A stretch of DNA of 64,000 bases from an uncultured SAR324 cluster bacterium (GCA_905182865.1 CAJJCY010000001.1:310001-374000); one strand, 5' to 3'. Shown: positions 39,407-50,593, counted from the stretch's first letter. Notes: a model not told the origin generated them from the sequence alone. Program-made: numbers and translations.

Positions 39407-40367
39407 CACGCGACATCCATCTGCAAAGCCAGGAGACGAGCTCCCGAGACTGGCCTCACTCAGCACCGTTCTCTCTGGGATGCATGTTTGGCGCAGTTCC
39501 GGAAACACAAAGGCGCCTTGATTGGCGGCATTGTTTTCATTCTTATTATCGCGGCTAGTGTTTCGCTGGGCCGCATTGCTTCATGGCCATATGAGCCCAG
39601 TGCCTATATCGATTTTCGCGCACGCAACCTTGCCCCGAACTGTGGCCCATCCTCTCGGCACCGACCATATTGGTCACGATGACACGTTGGCGCGGATGCT
39701 GGCGGGGGGACAGAGTTTCGATTCGCGGTTGGATTGTCGGCCATGCTTGATTGGCGCTGCTTTTCGGAACAGCTTCATCGGCGTTCTGGCTGGATTTTTC
39801 AAATCGTCTGGACGGCCCTGTTGATGCGCTTGACTGATTTGTTTCTTGCACTGCCGCTTGCTGCCTCTTTTGCTGGTGATGATGTTGTCTGTTCCGCGAG
39901 GTACTTTGCGGACACTGCGTTATGGCCCTGAAGCTGGCATTTTTATGCTGATCTCCGTTTTCGTATCGGCATTACCAGTTGGATGCACTACGGCCCGGAT
40001 TGTGCGCGGCGATGTTTTGGGCATCAAGGAGCGGGAATTTGTAATTGCTGCACACAGCATAGGTACAAGGAAAAGACGCATAATATTCCGCCATATTCTC
40101 CCAAACATTCTCAGTCCGATCATGGTTTCCGCAACACTTGGTATAGCCAACGCTATTATTACAGAATCAGCCTTATCTTTTCTCGGACTTGGATTCCCAC
40201 CAGATTTTCCAACTTGGGGGAGATTACTTTATGACGGAGCAAATTTTATCCAGATCACTCCTGCACGTGTGATTTGGCCCGGACTCTTTATAGCACTGAC
40301 CGTCCTCAGTGTTAACTATATAGGCGATGGGCTAAGAGATGCACTTGATCCACGCTTACGAGGATGA
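39399..40367 (+). pseudogene. dppC: Peptide ABC transporter permease, DppC-like, multiply frameshifted
   Basis: Fragments in three frames line up with DppC: KHKGALIGGIVFILIIAASV, HPLGTDHIGHD, LARMLAGGQS, MRLTDLFLALPL, then an intact C-terminal third (about 39990-40367) with ARIVRGDVLGIKEREFVIAA, RHILPNILSPIMVSATLGIA, SALSFLGLGFPPDFPTWGRLL and DGLRDALDPRLRG. At least four indels lie between 39399 and 39990, all in a GC-rich stretch (72 of 120 bases G or C at 39601-39720 by hand count). The intact AT-rich end looks native. It is either a decayed gene with a foreign patch or a poorly assembled region. As it stands it cannot make a full permease. Confidence 0.75.
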
Positions 40368-40451
40368 TAACAAGTTACCTTTTAGTCTCAGCACAGCAGC
40401 TAGCAGAAAAAATTATTAAATTATACAATTGTTAAATTTTGAGATAAAACT

Positions 40452-43400
40452 TTGTTTACTATCACTTTATCTTCTAAAGAAATTCAACATCTAAACACCC
40501 TCCGTTGGCGCTGTATAGGTCCACCTCGCGGAGGACGTGTGGTAGCGGTCGCAGGTGACCCGGATAATTCACAGGTCTTTTATTTTGGTGCGGCGGCAGG
40601 CGGTATCTGGAAAACCGAAGACGGAGGAACATACTGGGTAAACAACTGCTCTTTGGATGGAGGCTGAGGAGGCTGGATCATGGTCTGATTATATCATTGA
40701 ACTTACAGAGGAGAAAACAACTCATCAAGGTCTTCATATGCTGGTATTGGAATATTAAAATCTAATGACAACGGAAAAACCTGGAAAAATATTGGCCTCC
40801 GGAAAACCCGTCACATCAGCGAAATTCGGGTGCATCCGCAAAATCCGGATTGGGTTTATGTGGGGGCTTTCGGTGATGCCTTTGGCTCCAACAAAGAAGC
40901 GAGTCTTACACGAGGAGTTTTCCGATCCAAAGACGGCGGCCAAAAATGGGAACAAATTCTTTTTCGGAGTGAAAAAGCCGGTGTGATTGATCTCAGTCTC
41001 GATCCAAATAATCCACGCATTATTTATGCTTCATTTTGGGAAGCCTACCGAAATTTCTGGAGCCTAAACAGTGGTGGACCGGACAGCAGTCTGTACCGTT
41101 CAACCGACGGCGGTGATTCCTGGACAGACATCAGTGACAATCCAGGACTCCCCAAAGGTACAAAAGGAAAGATCGGCGTGTCCGTATCACCGGCACAGAG
41201 CGGACGTATCTGGGCCATTATTGAAGCAGAAGAGGCTGGATTATACCGCTCGGACAACGCTGGAGAAAGCTGGATTAAAACTTCCGGAAACCGCGATTTG
41301 ATTCACCGTCCCTGGTATTACTGCCACGTTTTCGCAGATCCAAAACACGCCGATACGGTTTATATTACTAATTTGCAAATGTGGAAATCGACAGACGGCG
41401 GTACTAATTTCAGCGAAATTACAACTCCGCACGGAGACAATCACGACCTTTGGATTGACCCGGAAAATCCGCAGCGTATGGTGCAGGGCAATGACGGTGG
41501 AGGTTGTGTTTCATACAACGGCGGAAAAACATGGTCCACGATATACAACCAGCTTACCGCCCAGTTTTACCGGATGGACATTGATAATCAATTTCCATAT
41601 CGAGTCTATGCAACTCAACAGGACAACACCAGCATCAGCGTTCCGAGTGCCAGCACCTATGGTGCGATCACACTTCAGGAATGCACTTTACCTGGAACTG
41701 GTGAGAGCGGATTTATTGCGGTTAAACCTGATGATCCGGACATTGTTTATATAGGTGCAGTCGGCAGTTCTCCAGGTGGGGAGGGCCAATTGCAACATTA
41801 CAATCACCGTACCAGACAAATACGTCTCATCAATGTTTGGCCCGAAGAACAATTTGGTTGGGCACCGAAAGATTTGAAATATCGCTTTCAGTGGACGTTC
41901 CCGATTACTTTTTCTCCACATGATTATGGAACCGTTTATGCTTGTGGAAATCATGTATTTAGGACAAACGATGAAGGCCACAGTTGGGAAAAAATAAGCC
42001 CGGATTTGACCCGTGCAGACAAAAGCAAACTAGGTCTTTCTGGTGGTTTGACCGTTGACAGCAGTGGTGCGGAACATTATGGAACTATTTCTATTTTTGT
42101 TGAGTCACCACATGAAGCCGGAGTTTTCTGGACAGGGAGTGATGACGGCCTTGTTCACACTTCACGGGACGGTGGAAAAACCTGGCAAAACATCACGCCG
42201 CCCGATCTTCCGGAATGGGCTTATATTTTTTGCATCGAAGTTTCCGTGCACGATCCAGACACAATATATCTTTCCGCCACGCGCTACAAATTAAACGATT
42301 ACCGTCCTTTCCTTTACAAATCCATTGATGGTGGCAAGAGTTGGAACAGTATCAACGGAGATTATCCGCAAAGCGAACCTTACACAGAAATCAGCCGAGT
42401 CATCCGGGAAGACCCTGTCTGTCCGGGATTGTTGTTTGTCGGTTCTGAAACAGGAATTTTTATGAGCGTCAATGACGGAATAAATTGGCAAAAACTTCAT
42501 GGTAATTTCCCAGTGGTTCCAGTTTACGATATGAAAATTAAGCAGGATGATTTGGTGGTTGGAACACATGGCCGGTCATTCTGGATACTGGACGATTTGA
42601 CACCACTTAGGGAATTAGCCGGGCAATCTTCCGGAACCGAAACAGAAATCTCCGGTATCCGTTTTTTCCCGCCACGCACCACGTACCGCAGTACCTTAAA
42701 CTGGAGCGTCAATCTTTTTCTAGGAGACGGTAAAAACTACAGCCCAGCTTTTGGCTTGCCGGGTACTCATTATCAGGAAACTACACCTGACGGCGAAAAA
42801 CGTTTATGTCATTTGGATATGGGAGAGAATCCTCCGGAAGGCGTGATTGTGAATTATTTTATAGAATCAGAAGCGAACCTTAAACCGGAAAAACCTTTGG
42901 AGTTGATTGTTCGCGATGCAAAAGGTGCTGAAATAGAGGGCTTCAGCACTAAAAAAACTAACGAGAAGTCGGATAAAAGTGAAAGCGAAGAAAGCGAGCC
43001 TTCTGACGAAAAACCATCTTTGACTGCAAAAGTTGGTTTCAATCGTTTTGTCTGGAATATGCACTATCCCGGTCCAGAAGTCAAAATTGATAAATCACTG
43101 GAAGAACCGGGTTACAAACCCTTAGGACAAGGTGAAGCCGGAGCCGGAGGTGGGCCGATTGCTCCACCTGGAAGTTATCAGGTTTGTTTGAAATCAGGTG
43201 AAAACGAAATCAGGCATTCCTTTGAAATTATCAAAGATCCACGCCTGAATACATCTCCGGAGGATTTTTCAGCACAATTTGAATTGTGGATTAAAATCAG
43301 GAATAGAGTCTCTGACGTGAATTCCGCCATCAATCACATCCGGAGAATTAAGCTTCAAATTACGGAGTTGCTGGCGCGAGAAAATTTTAACAATTCTGCT

Positions 43401-43730
43401 GAAGAAAAAAGTTTTGGCGAAATTCAAAAAGGAGCGGAAGCGTTGCGGGAGAAGTTCAACAAGCTTGAAAACGAATTGACGCAAAATCAATACGAAACAC
43501 CGTCTGACCGGCTTCGTCATCCAACAATGCTTAAACAACGCATGGAGGCTTTAGTCAGCGTGGTCGCGGTGGCAGATGCCGCTCCTCCGCAACAGGCTTA
43601 TTCCGTTTTTGAACACCTGAGCGTACTGATTGACCAGCGGCTCGCAGAGTTGAGTGAGCTCGAAGAACAAGAAGTGGTACGGCTCAATCAACAAATTGAT
43701 CAAGCAGGAATCCGGAAGTTGCAGGGTTAG
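40452..43730 (+). CDS. Sortilin/VPS10-like BNR-repeat beta-propeller protein, broken near the N-terminus
   Basis: A protein of about 1,090 residues. It starts LRWRCIGPPRGGRVVAVAGDP and FGAAAGGIWKTEDGGTYW, then frame is lost between 40667 and about 40760 and resumes with NDNGKTWKNIGLRKTRHI. Repeated Asp-box motifs (STDGGDSW, SDNAGESW, SRDGGKTW, SIDGGKSW, SVNDGINW) mark one or two beta-propellers of the VPS10/photosystem-stability type. The C-terminal third has a lysine/glutamate-rich linker (about 42945-43020), an immunoglobulin-like part and a coiled coil. No signal peptide is visible. Such proteins are often annotated as glycosyl hydrolases, but no hydrolase residues are evident. It follows the peptide transporter and may handle secreted or imported protein; that is a guess. 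Confidence 0.82.
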
Positions 43731-43731
43731 G

Positions 43732-44958
43732 ATGCATAGAGTTCCGGTATTGTTCAAAATTACTGCGGCAGATTTCATGGTACGCACTGCCTATCAAATG
43801 GGCAAAACACCTCTTCTGCCAATCTTTGCCGCCGGTTTGGGTGCAAATGCAACCTTTTTGGGACTGATAGTTTCGGTTTCCACTTTGACCGGAATGTTGC
43901 TCAAACCAATCTTCGGCCTTTTATCCGACCGCTGGGGGCGTTGGATTTGGCTTTTAGTGGGAACACTCCTGTTTATCGGAATACCGTTCCTTTACCAGCT
44001 AATACATACTCCGGAAGAATTATTGTTTTTGCGCCTTGTACATGGTTTGGCCACTGCCATTTATGGGCCGGTCACCGTGGCCTGGGTCATGGAACAGGGA
44101 CAGGAATCCGTAAGTTCTGTCGACAACTGCGCAGAACGTCTGGGTTGGTTCAGTATGGCACGTAATGGAGGTTACCTGCTTGGTCCTACGATCGCTGCAG
44201 CATTACTGACGGTAATTGAACCTGCTACAGTCTTCACGGTAATTGGACTAATGAGTTCCTGCGCTTTACTGCCTGTGCTTTTGCTCAAAAAATTTAACAG
44301 CCCAAAAATTCCTTCCCATTCCTGGCGGCAACAAACTGCAGATGCTTTCCGGGTGGGATTTAAGACTCCGGAACTTTGGTTGGCAGGAAGTCTGGAATGT
44401 GTCGTCTATCTTGGTTTTTATGCTGCTAAAACCTTTTTGCCGTTGTATTCACTGGAAAGCGGAATTCATATTTTGTGGGTAGGACTGTTCTTTTCTGTAC
44501 AAGAATTGACTCATCTTTTGGCACGTCCGTTTGGAGGCCGTTTGAGTGACCGTAAAGGCTATTTACCAGTTGTTTCTTGCGGAATGATGCTGGCGGCTTT
44601 TTCTTTGGGTTTGTTGCCGTTGGCAAACACTCCTTCGTTTTTACTCCTGCTTGCACTTAGTTTTGGCCTGGCACAGGCCCTTATATTCCCTGCTACCCTG
44701 GCACTCTTCGCACAGAAAATGGACATCCGTCACACTGGTGTAGGAGCAGGATTGATTGGTGCATTTAAAAATTTAGGTAAAATCGCAGGGCCTATACTTG
44801 GTGGATGGCTGATCTATTGGCAGGATTATTCATGGATGCTCTGGAGCATGGCAGCCTTACTGGCTGTTTGGAGTTGCGGATTGTTAGTGAGAGCATTTAA
44901 TAAAAAATCATTAATTCATAAAAGCGAGTACGGAGAAGCTATTTCAGTTCATACGTAA
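43732..44958 (+). CDS. Major facilitator superfamily transporter
   Basis: A 408-residue protein with about twelve membrane segments. The loop after segment two reads GLLSDRWGRWIWL, the MFS motif A, and repeats in the second half as GRLSDRKGYLPV. The ATG at 43732 is preferred over the earlier frame opening that runs into the preceding gene, because it follows GCAGGGTTAGG directly. It lies one base after the stop of the VPS10-like gene and is probably read with it. The substrate cannot be inferred; it resembles drug or metabolite exporters of the DHA1 kind. Confidence 0.88.
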   Translation: MHRVPVLFKITAADFMVRTAYQMGKTPLLPIFAAGLGANATFLGLIVSVSTLTGMLLKPIFGLLSDRWGRWIWLLVGTLLFIGIPFLYQLIHTPEELLFLRLVHGLATAIYGPVTVAWVMEQGQESVSSVDNCAERLGWFSMARNGGYLLGPTIAAALLTVIEPATVFTVIGLMSSCALLPVLLLKKFNSPKIPSHSWRQQTADAFRVGFKTPELWLAGSLECVVYLGFYAAKTFLPLYSLESGIHILWVGLFFSVQELTHLLARPFGGRLSDRKGYLPVVSCGMMLAAFSLGLLPLANTPSFLLLLALSFGLAQALIFPATLALFAQKMDIRHTGVGAGLIGAFKNLGKIAGPILGGWLIYWQDYSWMLWSMAALLAVWSCGLLVRAFNKKSLIHKSEYGEAISVHT

Positions 44959-45107
44959 ACAGCCTCCATTAAGTAAAATCAAGTTCCCTGAACTGCAATC
45001 TACACCATCCTGCTCACAAGTGTCTTGCCATAATAATGGAGAAAAGCGTACCATGAAAGGCTACAATTTTAATAAAAAATAACTGAAAAACATAATTTTT
45101 AAAAGTT

Positions 45108-46286
45108 ATGACAACATTATATTCAGGTGGATTAGTCTTTGACGGAAAAGGTAATCTGCAGGAAAATAAAGGTGTTTTAGTTGATGATCAAAAGATTTCC
45201 AAAGTTGCACCTTGTGGAGAATTTGATGGCTTTAGTGGCGACAAGGTAGACACATCAGGTGGAACTTTGCTGCCGGGATTAATCGATTGCCATGTCCATC
45301 TTGTCTATTCCGGGGAAGCGGATCCAAAGTCACGTTTGTTGAATTTAAAACCGGGGCAAATTGTAATGAGCGCTTTCGAAAATGCCCAAAAAACCTTGCG
45401 TAGCGGAGTTACTTCAATCAGGGATTTAGGAGGTCGGGATTATTTGGAGTTTGCCGTCAGAGATGCATGTAATTCCGGACGTCAACTCGGACCTACTATC
45501 AAGGCAGCAGGCCGAATGATTTGCATGACAGGAGGACACGGTAATGTTTTTGGCCGTATTGCAGATGGACCTGATGAAGTATTGAAAGCAGTACGAGAGC
45601 AAATTCATGCCGGTTCAGATGTAATAAAATTGATGGCTACCGGGGGCGTGATGACGCCAGGAGTAAACCCGGAAGATGCGCATTACACTGAAGAGGAGTT
45701 GCGGGTTGGGGTCGATGAGGGGCATCGGTTTCACCGGACATGTGCCAGTCATGCACAGGGTGCAGCCGGAATATTAAATGCGGTACGTGCCGGCATGGAC
45801 TCAATAGAACACGGTATTTTCATGACGCAGGAATGCTTGGAAGCCATGTTGGAAAAAGGGACCTATCTAGTTCCTACACTAGCTGCAGTTAACAATATTT
45901 ACAACAATCGGGACAATGGAATTCCGGATTTTATTGTAGAAAAAACAATTCGTGTGCGGGAACGACATCATCAGTCGATAAAAATGTTTTATGAAGCCGG
46001 AGGCAAAATAGCGATGGGAACAGATGCCGGAACTCCTTTTAATGTACATGGTGACAACAGTCAAGAACTGCAATTTATGGTTGATCTGGGAATATCTAAC
46101 TCTGATGCATTAAGTTTTTCCACAGCAGACGCTGCAGATTTGATGGGTTTGACTGATCGAGGTCAGATTAGTGAAGGATATATTGCTGATCTGCTGATTG
46201 TTTCCGGAAATCCGGTGGAAGATATTTCTGTGGTTGCAAACCAGAAAAATCATCGCAGAGTTATTAAAAATGGCGCATTAGTCTAA
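45108..46286 (+). CDS. Metal-dependent amidohydrolase, imidazolonepropionase / prolidase-like
   Basis: A 392-residue TIM-barrel hydrolase. Metal ligands are visible in order: LIDCHVHLV (H-x-H), VIKLMATGGVMTPG (probable carbamylated lysine), CASHAQGAAGI, DSIEHGIFM and GTDAGTPF. The N-terminal TLYSGGLVFDGKG and C-terminal IADLLIVSGNPVEDI are the beta-sandwich typical of the family. Relatives cleave Xaa-Pro or Xaa-Arg/Lys dipeptides or cyclic amides; the exact substrate is unknown. The position between a peptide transporter and an M20 hydrolase suggests dipeptide breakdown. It has no signal peptide and is cytoplasmic. Confidence 0.92.
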   Translation: MTTLYSGGLVFDGKGNLQENKGVLVDDQKISKVAPCGEFDGFSGDKVDTSGGTLLPGLIDCHVHLVYSGEADPKSRLLNLKPGQIVMSAFENAQKTLRSGVTSIRDLGGRDYLEFAVRDACNSGRQLGPTIKAAGRMICMTGGHGNVFGRIADGPDEVLKAVREQIHAGSDVIKLMATGGVMTPGVNPEDAHYTEEELRVGVDEGHRFHRTCASHAQGAAGILNAVRAGMDSIEHGIFMTQECLEAMLEKGTYLVPTLAAVNNIYNNRDNGIPDFIVEKTIRVRERHHQSIKMFYEAGGKIAMGTDAGTPFNVHGDNSQELQFMVDLGISNSDALSFSTADAADLMGLTDRGQISEGYIADLLIVSGNPVEDISVVANQKNHRRVIKNGALV

Positions 46287-46450
46287 TCATGAAAAACCTG
46301 TAAAAAATTTTAAAATCGTATCATTTAGAGCGAAGTGAGAAATATTTCAAAAGTTACGACACTATAATCATTAAGTTTTATCACTATGATCGAAATTACA
46401 ACGTGGATTTAATACTATTATAAAAACCATCAATCATAATTAAATTGTCC

Positions 46451-46457
46451 AAGGAGG
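46451..46457 (+). promoter_or_regulatory. Strong Shine-Dalgarno site of the M20 hydrolase gene
   Basis: AAGGAGG at 46451-46457, three bases before the ATG at 46461. It is the best ribosome-binding site seen in the window and fixes the start codon. Confidence 0.8.
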
Positions 46458-46460
46458 AAA

Positions 46461-47629
46461 ATGACAATTATTAATATAATTAATGAGTTTCATGATGAAA
46501 TGACTTCATGGAGAAGGGACATACATCAACATCCAGAATTGAAGTATGAGGAAAATAGAACGTCGGGTTTGGTTGCAGCGAAGCTGGAGGAATTTGGGAT
46601 AGAAATTCACAGGGGGTTGGCAAAAACCGGTGTAGTTGGAACTATAAGAAATGGTGAAGGACCAGCGATTGGGCTCAGAGCAGACTTGGATGCACTGCCT
46701 TTACAGGAAAAAAATACATTTGATCACGCATCTTCCAATCCCGGTAAAATGCATGCCTGTGGACACGATGGGCATACAGCGATGTTGCTCGGTGCTGCAA
46801 AATATTTAGAATGCAAAAAGAACTGAAAGGAACCGTTAAGTTTATTTTTCAACCTGCAGAAGAAGGTGGAGGCGGAGGTGACCTGATGGTTAAAGAAGGT
46901 TTGTTTGAGAAATTTCCTGTGGATTCAGTTTATGGTTTACACAACTGGCCGGGAATGGATCCCGGAATTTTTGGGGTTGGGTCGGGACCAATCATGGCGG
47001 CAGCTGACATGTTTGATTTAACAATTAACGGAAGAGGAGGCCACTGTGCAATGCCTGATCAGTGCATTGATCCGATTGTTGTTGCCTCTCAGGTAGTTAG
47101 TGCACTGCAAACCATTCCAAGCCGCAATACGCATCCTGTTGATTCTGTGGTGATCAGCGTCACACAAATTCATGCCGGTGATGCTTACAATGTGATTCCG
47201 GATAGTGTACGAATGCACGGAAGTGTGCGAACCTTCCTTCCGGAAACACAAGAGGGAATGCCCTCGTCAATGTTACGGGTTGCAGAAGGTGTTTGTGCTG
47301 CTTTCGGCGCAAGTTGTGAGCTAAACTACATTAAAGGTTATCCTGCAACCATCAACTCAGTTCCGGAAACAGAAATTTCGGCAAAGGCGGTTGTTGATCT
47401 TGTTGGAGAAGAAAATCTTATTCGCGATCCAACACCCTCCATGGGAGCAGAAGATTTTTCTTATATGCTTCAGGCTCGTCCAGGTTGTTATGTCTGGCTG
47501 GGAATCGGTACAGGAAAAGGTGAGGGAGGATGTATGCTGCACAGTTCTCACTACGATTTTAACGACGATGTCCTGTCGACTGGTGCAAGTTACTGGGCAA
47601 AATTGGTCGAAAACGAACTCGCAGCTTAA
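46461..47629 (+). CDS. M20D family amidohydrolase (hippurate hydrolase-like), one frameshift
   Basis: Two frames give one enzyme of about 390 residues. The first ends at 46826 and has WRRDIHQHPELKYEE, GLRADLDALPLQE and KMHACGHDGHTAMLLGAAKYL; the second has GTVKFIFQPAEEGGGGG, GLHNWPGMDPG, the dimerisation domain with GRGGHCAMPDQCIDPI, and MGAEDFSYMLQARPGCYVWLG. Metal ligands (Cys and His in ACGHDGH, the Glu pair in PAEEG, a His in GLHNWP and the late HSSHYDFND) are all present. The break falls in five A at 46815-46819; one more A restores the frame. The family cleaves N-acyl amino acids or small amides. No signal peptide. Confidence 0.9.
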
Positions 47630-47656
47630 CAATAAATATAATAAATCTAAAAAATT

Positions 47657-48010
47657 ATGGAAATTAAAGGAAAAATAAAAAATATATCTGAGACGGTGCA
47701 AATTTCGGAGCGCTTTCGAAAACGCGAGTTTGTAGTGGAATATGCTAGCAATCCGGATTATCCTCAACCACTTCAATTTGAAATGGTTCAGGACCGCTGC
47801 GAATTGTTGGATTCATTTGAAGTAGGTCAGGAAGTTGAGATATTTTTTGATTTGAGGGGTCGGGAATGGACGAACCCTCAGGGGCAAGTGAAATATTTTA
47901 ACACACTCCAGGCATGGAAGCTGGTTTCGGAACAGAGTTCTGTAACTACTTCTCCATTACGTTTCAAGAGAATTTCTAAAGTGCCAAATGAAGTGCTGCG
48001 TTTCATATAA
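47657..48010 (+). CDS. DUF3127 family protein, OB-fold-like
   Basis: A 117-residue protein. The pattern IKGKIKNISETVQISERFRKREFVV, FEMVQDRCELLDSFEVGQEVEIFFDLRGREW and KYFNTLQAWKL is the DUF3127 domain: an all-beta, OB-like fold common in Bacteroidota, often near single-stranded DNA-binding proteins. Its function is unknown; nucleic-acid binding is inferred from the fold. The last 25 residues are a disordered tail. It follows the M20 hydrolase by 27 bases and comes 84 bases before DAHP synthase, with no evident functional link to either. Confidence 0.85.
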   Translation: MEIKGKIKNISETVQISERFRKREFVVEYASNPDYPQPLQFEMVQDRCELLDSFEVGQEVEIFFDLRGREWTNPQGQVKYFNTLQAWKLVSEQSSVTTSPLRFKRISKVPNEVLRFI

Positions 48011-48094
48011 AACGAATCCCCGGATGACTTGCCTTTTTAACTGGATTTCCTTTCCGTAGTTTTTCTGTTAAACAACAAAAAATAAAACAAAAAA

Positions 48095-49204
48095 ATGCTG
48101 GTAATATTACATGCTAATACAGAAGAAACCGCTGAAGACTACAAACGTATGTGGAGTTACCTTCAGGGTTTGCCTGAAATTCATTTACAAAAACACAAAG
48201 TACAGGGCAGAGGTCAGCAACTGACTGAAATTTATTTGATTGGCAATACTACTAAAATCAACCTGGAGGAAATTGAATCTCTTCCGACTGTGGAGCGGGT
48301 AGTCCGGATTTCCCATGATTTCAGAATTTTGGGTCGGCACTCACAGGAAACAGGTTCGATCGATTTTGAATACAACGGAGTACGTTTTAACCAGCAAAAT
48401 TTTCACATTTTCGCCGGATTATGTGCAGTTGACAATCCGGAAAATGTTGAGTGCATGATGCAGGCGTTGCAGGAAAATGGTCAGGAGTGTACCAGAATGG
48501 GTGCATATAAACCTCGTACAAATCCCTATTCTTTTCAGGGACACGGCAAGGAATGTTTACCATATGTTTTTGAGTTGGCGGGAAAATATGGAATTAAAGT
48601 TGTTGCTATGGAAGTAACACACGAGCAGCACATAGAAGAAATTGATAACTGTCTGGAAAAACTGGGTCAGCCAACTGGTGTTATGCTGCAAATTGGTACA
48701 CGGAATACACAAAATTTTGAGTTGCTCAAGGCAGTTGGGCGGCAGCACACCTATCCGGTTTTGCTAAAACGAGGTTTTGGTATTTCATTGAACGAATCAC
48801 TCAATGCTGCAGAATATCTGGCCAGCGAAGGTAACAACCAGGTGATTTTCTGTTTGAGGGGCATGAAAACTTCATTCAATGCTCCGCATCGCAACATGGT
48901 TGATTTTGCACATGTACCTATCATAAAGCGTCTTACCAGAATGCCGGTCTGTATTGACCCATCGCATTCAGTGGGAACAAGAGAGACTTCTCCGGATGGA
49001 GTGCTTGACGTCTTACATTCCACTTCTCAGGGCATAATTGCAGGAGCTAACATGGTGTTGGTTGATTTTCATCCTTCTCCAACAGAAGCGCTGGTCGATG
49101 GACCTCAAGCGCTCACTCTGGATGAGTTGCCGAAATTTATTGAAGACACCAGAATTTCCCGGGAGGCGTACAAACAGCGTGTAGAACTTTGGGCAGAAAA
49201 GTAA
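48095..49204 (+). CDS. aroF: 3-deoxy-7-phosphoheptulonate (DAHP) synthase, type I-beta
   Basis: A 369-residue enzyme. Residues 1-75 form a ferredoxin-like regulatory domain (LVILHANTEETAEDYKRMW, TVERVVRIS), as in the Thermotoga-type enzyme with feedback control by aromatic amino acids. The barrel has the signature GAYKPRTNPYSFQGHG, metal site residues in FAGLCAV, MLQIGTRNTQNFELL, VLLKRGFG and DPSHSVGT. It condenses phosphoenolpyruvate and erythrose-4-phosphate, the first step of aromatic synthesis. TrpD, further left in the window, uses the pathway's product. It converges with the Atg22-like gene. Confidence 0.94.
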   Translation: MLVILHANTEETAEDYKRMWSYLQGLPEIHLQKHKVQGRGQQLTEIYLIGNTTKINLEEIESLPTVERVVRISHDFRILGRHSQETGSIDFEYNGVRFNQQNFHIFAGLCAVDNPENVECMMQALQENGQECTRMGAYKPRTNPYSFQGHGKECLPYVFELAGKYGIKVVAMEVTHEQHIEEIDNCLEKLGQPTGVMLQIGTRNTQNFELLKAVGRQHTYPVLLKRGFGISLNESLNAAEYLASEGNNQVIFCLRGMKTSFNAPHRNMVDFAHVPIIKRLTRMPVCIDPSHSVGTRETSPDGVLDVLHSTSQGIIAGANMVLVDFHPSPTEALVDGPQALTLDELPKFIEDTRISREAYKQRVELWAEK

Positions 49205-49236
49205 ATCATACTGTTCTGTTATTTAATCTGTGTGAA

Positions 49237-50571
49237 TCAATTCTTAAATAAATATTCTGCTTCAGCACGTCCTTTTTCTTCATCAACATAAAACAGCAGC
49301 ACTGCACCAATCACAAATAAAATCACAATTGAGGCAATACTCCAGCGTGATGCTTCCTGGCTGACTGCTTTAATTTGTTCTGCCGAAGGTGAGTCTGGCA
49401 TCAGCATGTTTCTCACTGTCAGCCCTACTACGCCCATCAATGCCGGGCCGATAATTGCGGCAAATTTCCCAAGCATATTAAAAAAACCATAATATTCAGC
49501 TGCCTGATTTTTTGGGATCAAACGGAAGTAGTAAGAGCGACTTAAAGCCTGAATTCCTCCCTGGACTAGGCCTATCACAACTGCCAAAACATAAAACTCA
49601 TATTTTTCACGCATCATGGTGGCCCAGATAGTCACGACAATGTAAACTCCGATAGCCAAAAATATTGATGACCGGACACCCCAGCGTTCTCCTAAACTTC
49701 CAAAAATAAGAGCTGCTGGAAAACCCACAAATTGTACTATCAACAGAGCAATGATCAGGTCATTGGATTCAAAGCCGATTGACATACCATAATCCACTGC
49801 CATCTTGATGATAGTATCTACACCGTCAATATAAAACCAGTAGGCCAGCAAAAACAACATCACAGTTTTTAGATGGCGAATTTCCTGAAAGGTGCCAAAA
49901 AGTTGCTTAAATCCTCCAAGCACAGGATTTCCCTGATCCTTCTCTCCTAGCATTTCAGGTTCTGGAACCCAGAATATTGTGATCAGCGTAAAAACTCCCC
50001 ACCACATGGCAACGCTGACAAATGACCAGCGAACAGCTTCTCCGGCATCAGTAAGTCCGAAGATGGCAGGCTGCAAAGTCATGACAACATTAACCAGAAA
50101 TAGCAGACCACCACCAAGATATCCCATTGCAAAACCTAAACTGGAAACAGAGTCAATATTTGATTCGTCTGCAACACTTGGCAGCAGAGAGTCGTAAAAA
50201 ATATTTGCTCCGGAAAAACCGATTACTCCCATTATATAGACGAAAACTGCCATCATCCAATCTCCTTTTTCTACCATGTACAATCCTGCTGTCATCAGCA
50301 CTCCCAGATAAGCAAAGAAAATCAGGAATTTCTTCTTCAAAGAACCACGATCCGCAATTGCTCCCAAAACTGGTGCCATAAGGGCCACAAGCAAACTCGC
50401 AATAGAGTTTCCGAAGCCCAACATAGCAGTACTTTGATTTACATCTGTGCCAATGGTCCAGTACTGCTTGAAGAAGATAGGGAAAAAACCGGCCATAACT
50501 GTGGTGGCAAAAGCTGAATTTGCCCAGTCGTACATTGCCCAGCCCCATACCTTTTTGCGTTCCTTGTTCAT
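49237..50571 (-). CDS. MFS transporter of the Atg22/UMF1 type
   Basis: A 444-residue protein read from the ATG at 50569-50571, with the family opening KKVWGWAMYDWANSAFATTV and FFPIFFKQYW. About twelve membrane segments follow, with APVLGAIADRGSLKKKFL (motif A) and GGIQALSRSYYFRLIPKNQAAEYYGFFN, the most conserved segment of the family. Yeast Atg22 exports amino acids from the vacuole, so bacterial homologues are thought to move amino acids or small metabolites; this is inference. The longer open frame that extends upstream overlaps the small gene at 50594 and is rejected. It is probably co-transcribed with that gene. Confidence 0.93.
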   Translation of the reverse strand: MNKERKKVWGWAMYDWANSAFATTVMAGFFPIFFKQYWTIGTDVNQSTAMLGFGNSIASLLVALMAPVLGAIADRGSLKKKFLIFFAYLGVLMTAGLYMVEKGDWMMAVFVYIMGVIGFSGANIFYDSLLPSVADESNIDSVSSLGFAMGYLGGGLLFLVNVVMTLQPAIFGLTDAGEAVRWSFVSVAMWWGVFTLITIFWVPEPEMLGEKDQGNPVLGGFKQLFGTFQEIRHLKTVMLFLLAYWFYIDGVDTIIKMAVDYGMSIGFESNDLIIALLIVQFVGFPAALIFGSLGERWGVRSSIFLAIGVYIVVTIWATMMREKYEFYVLAVVIGLVQGGIQALSRSYYFRLIPKNQAAEYYGFFNMLGKFAAIIGPALMGVVGLTVRNMLMPDSPSAEQIKAVSQEASRWSIASIVILFVIGAVLLFYVDEEKGRAEAEYLFKN

Positions 50572-50593
50572 ATATTTCTCAAAAAAACTTATA

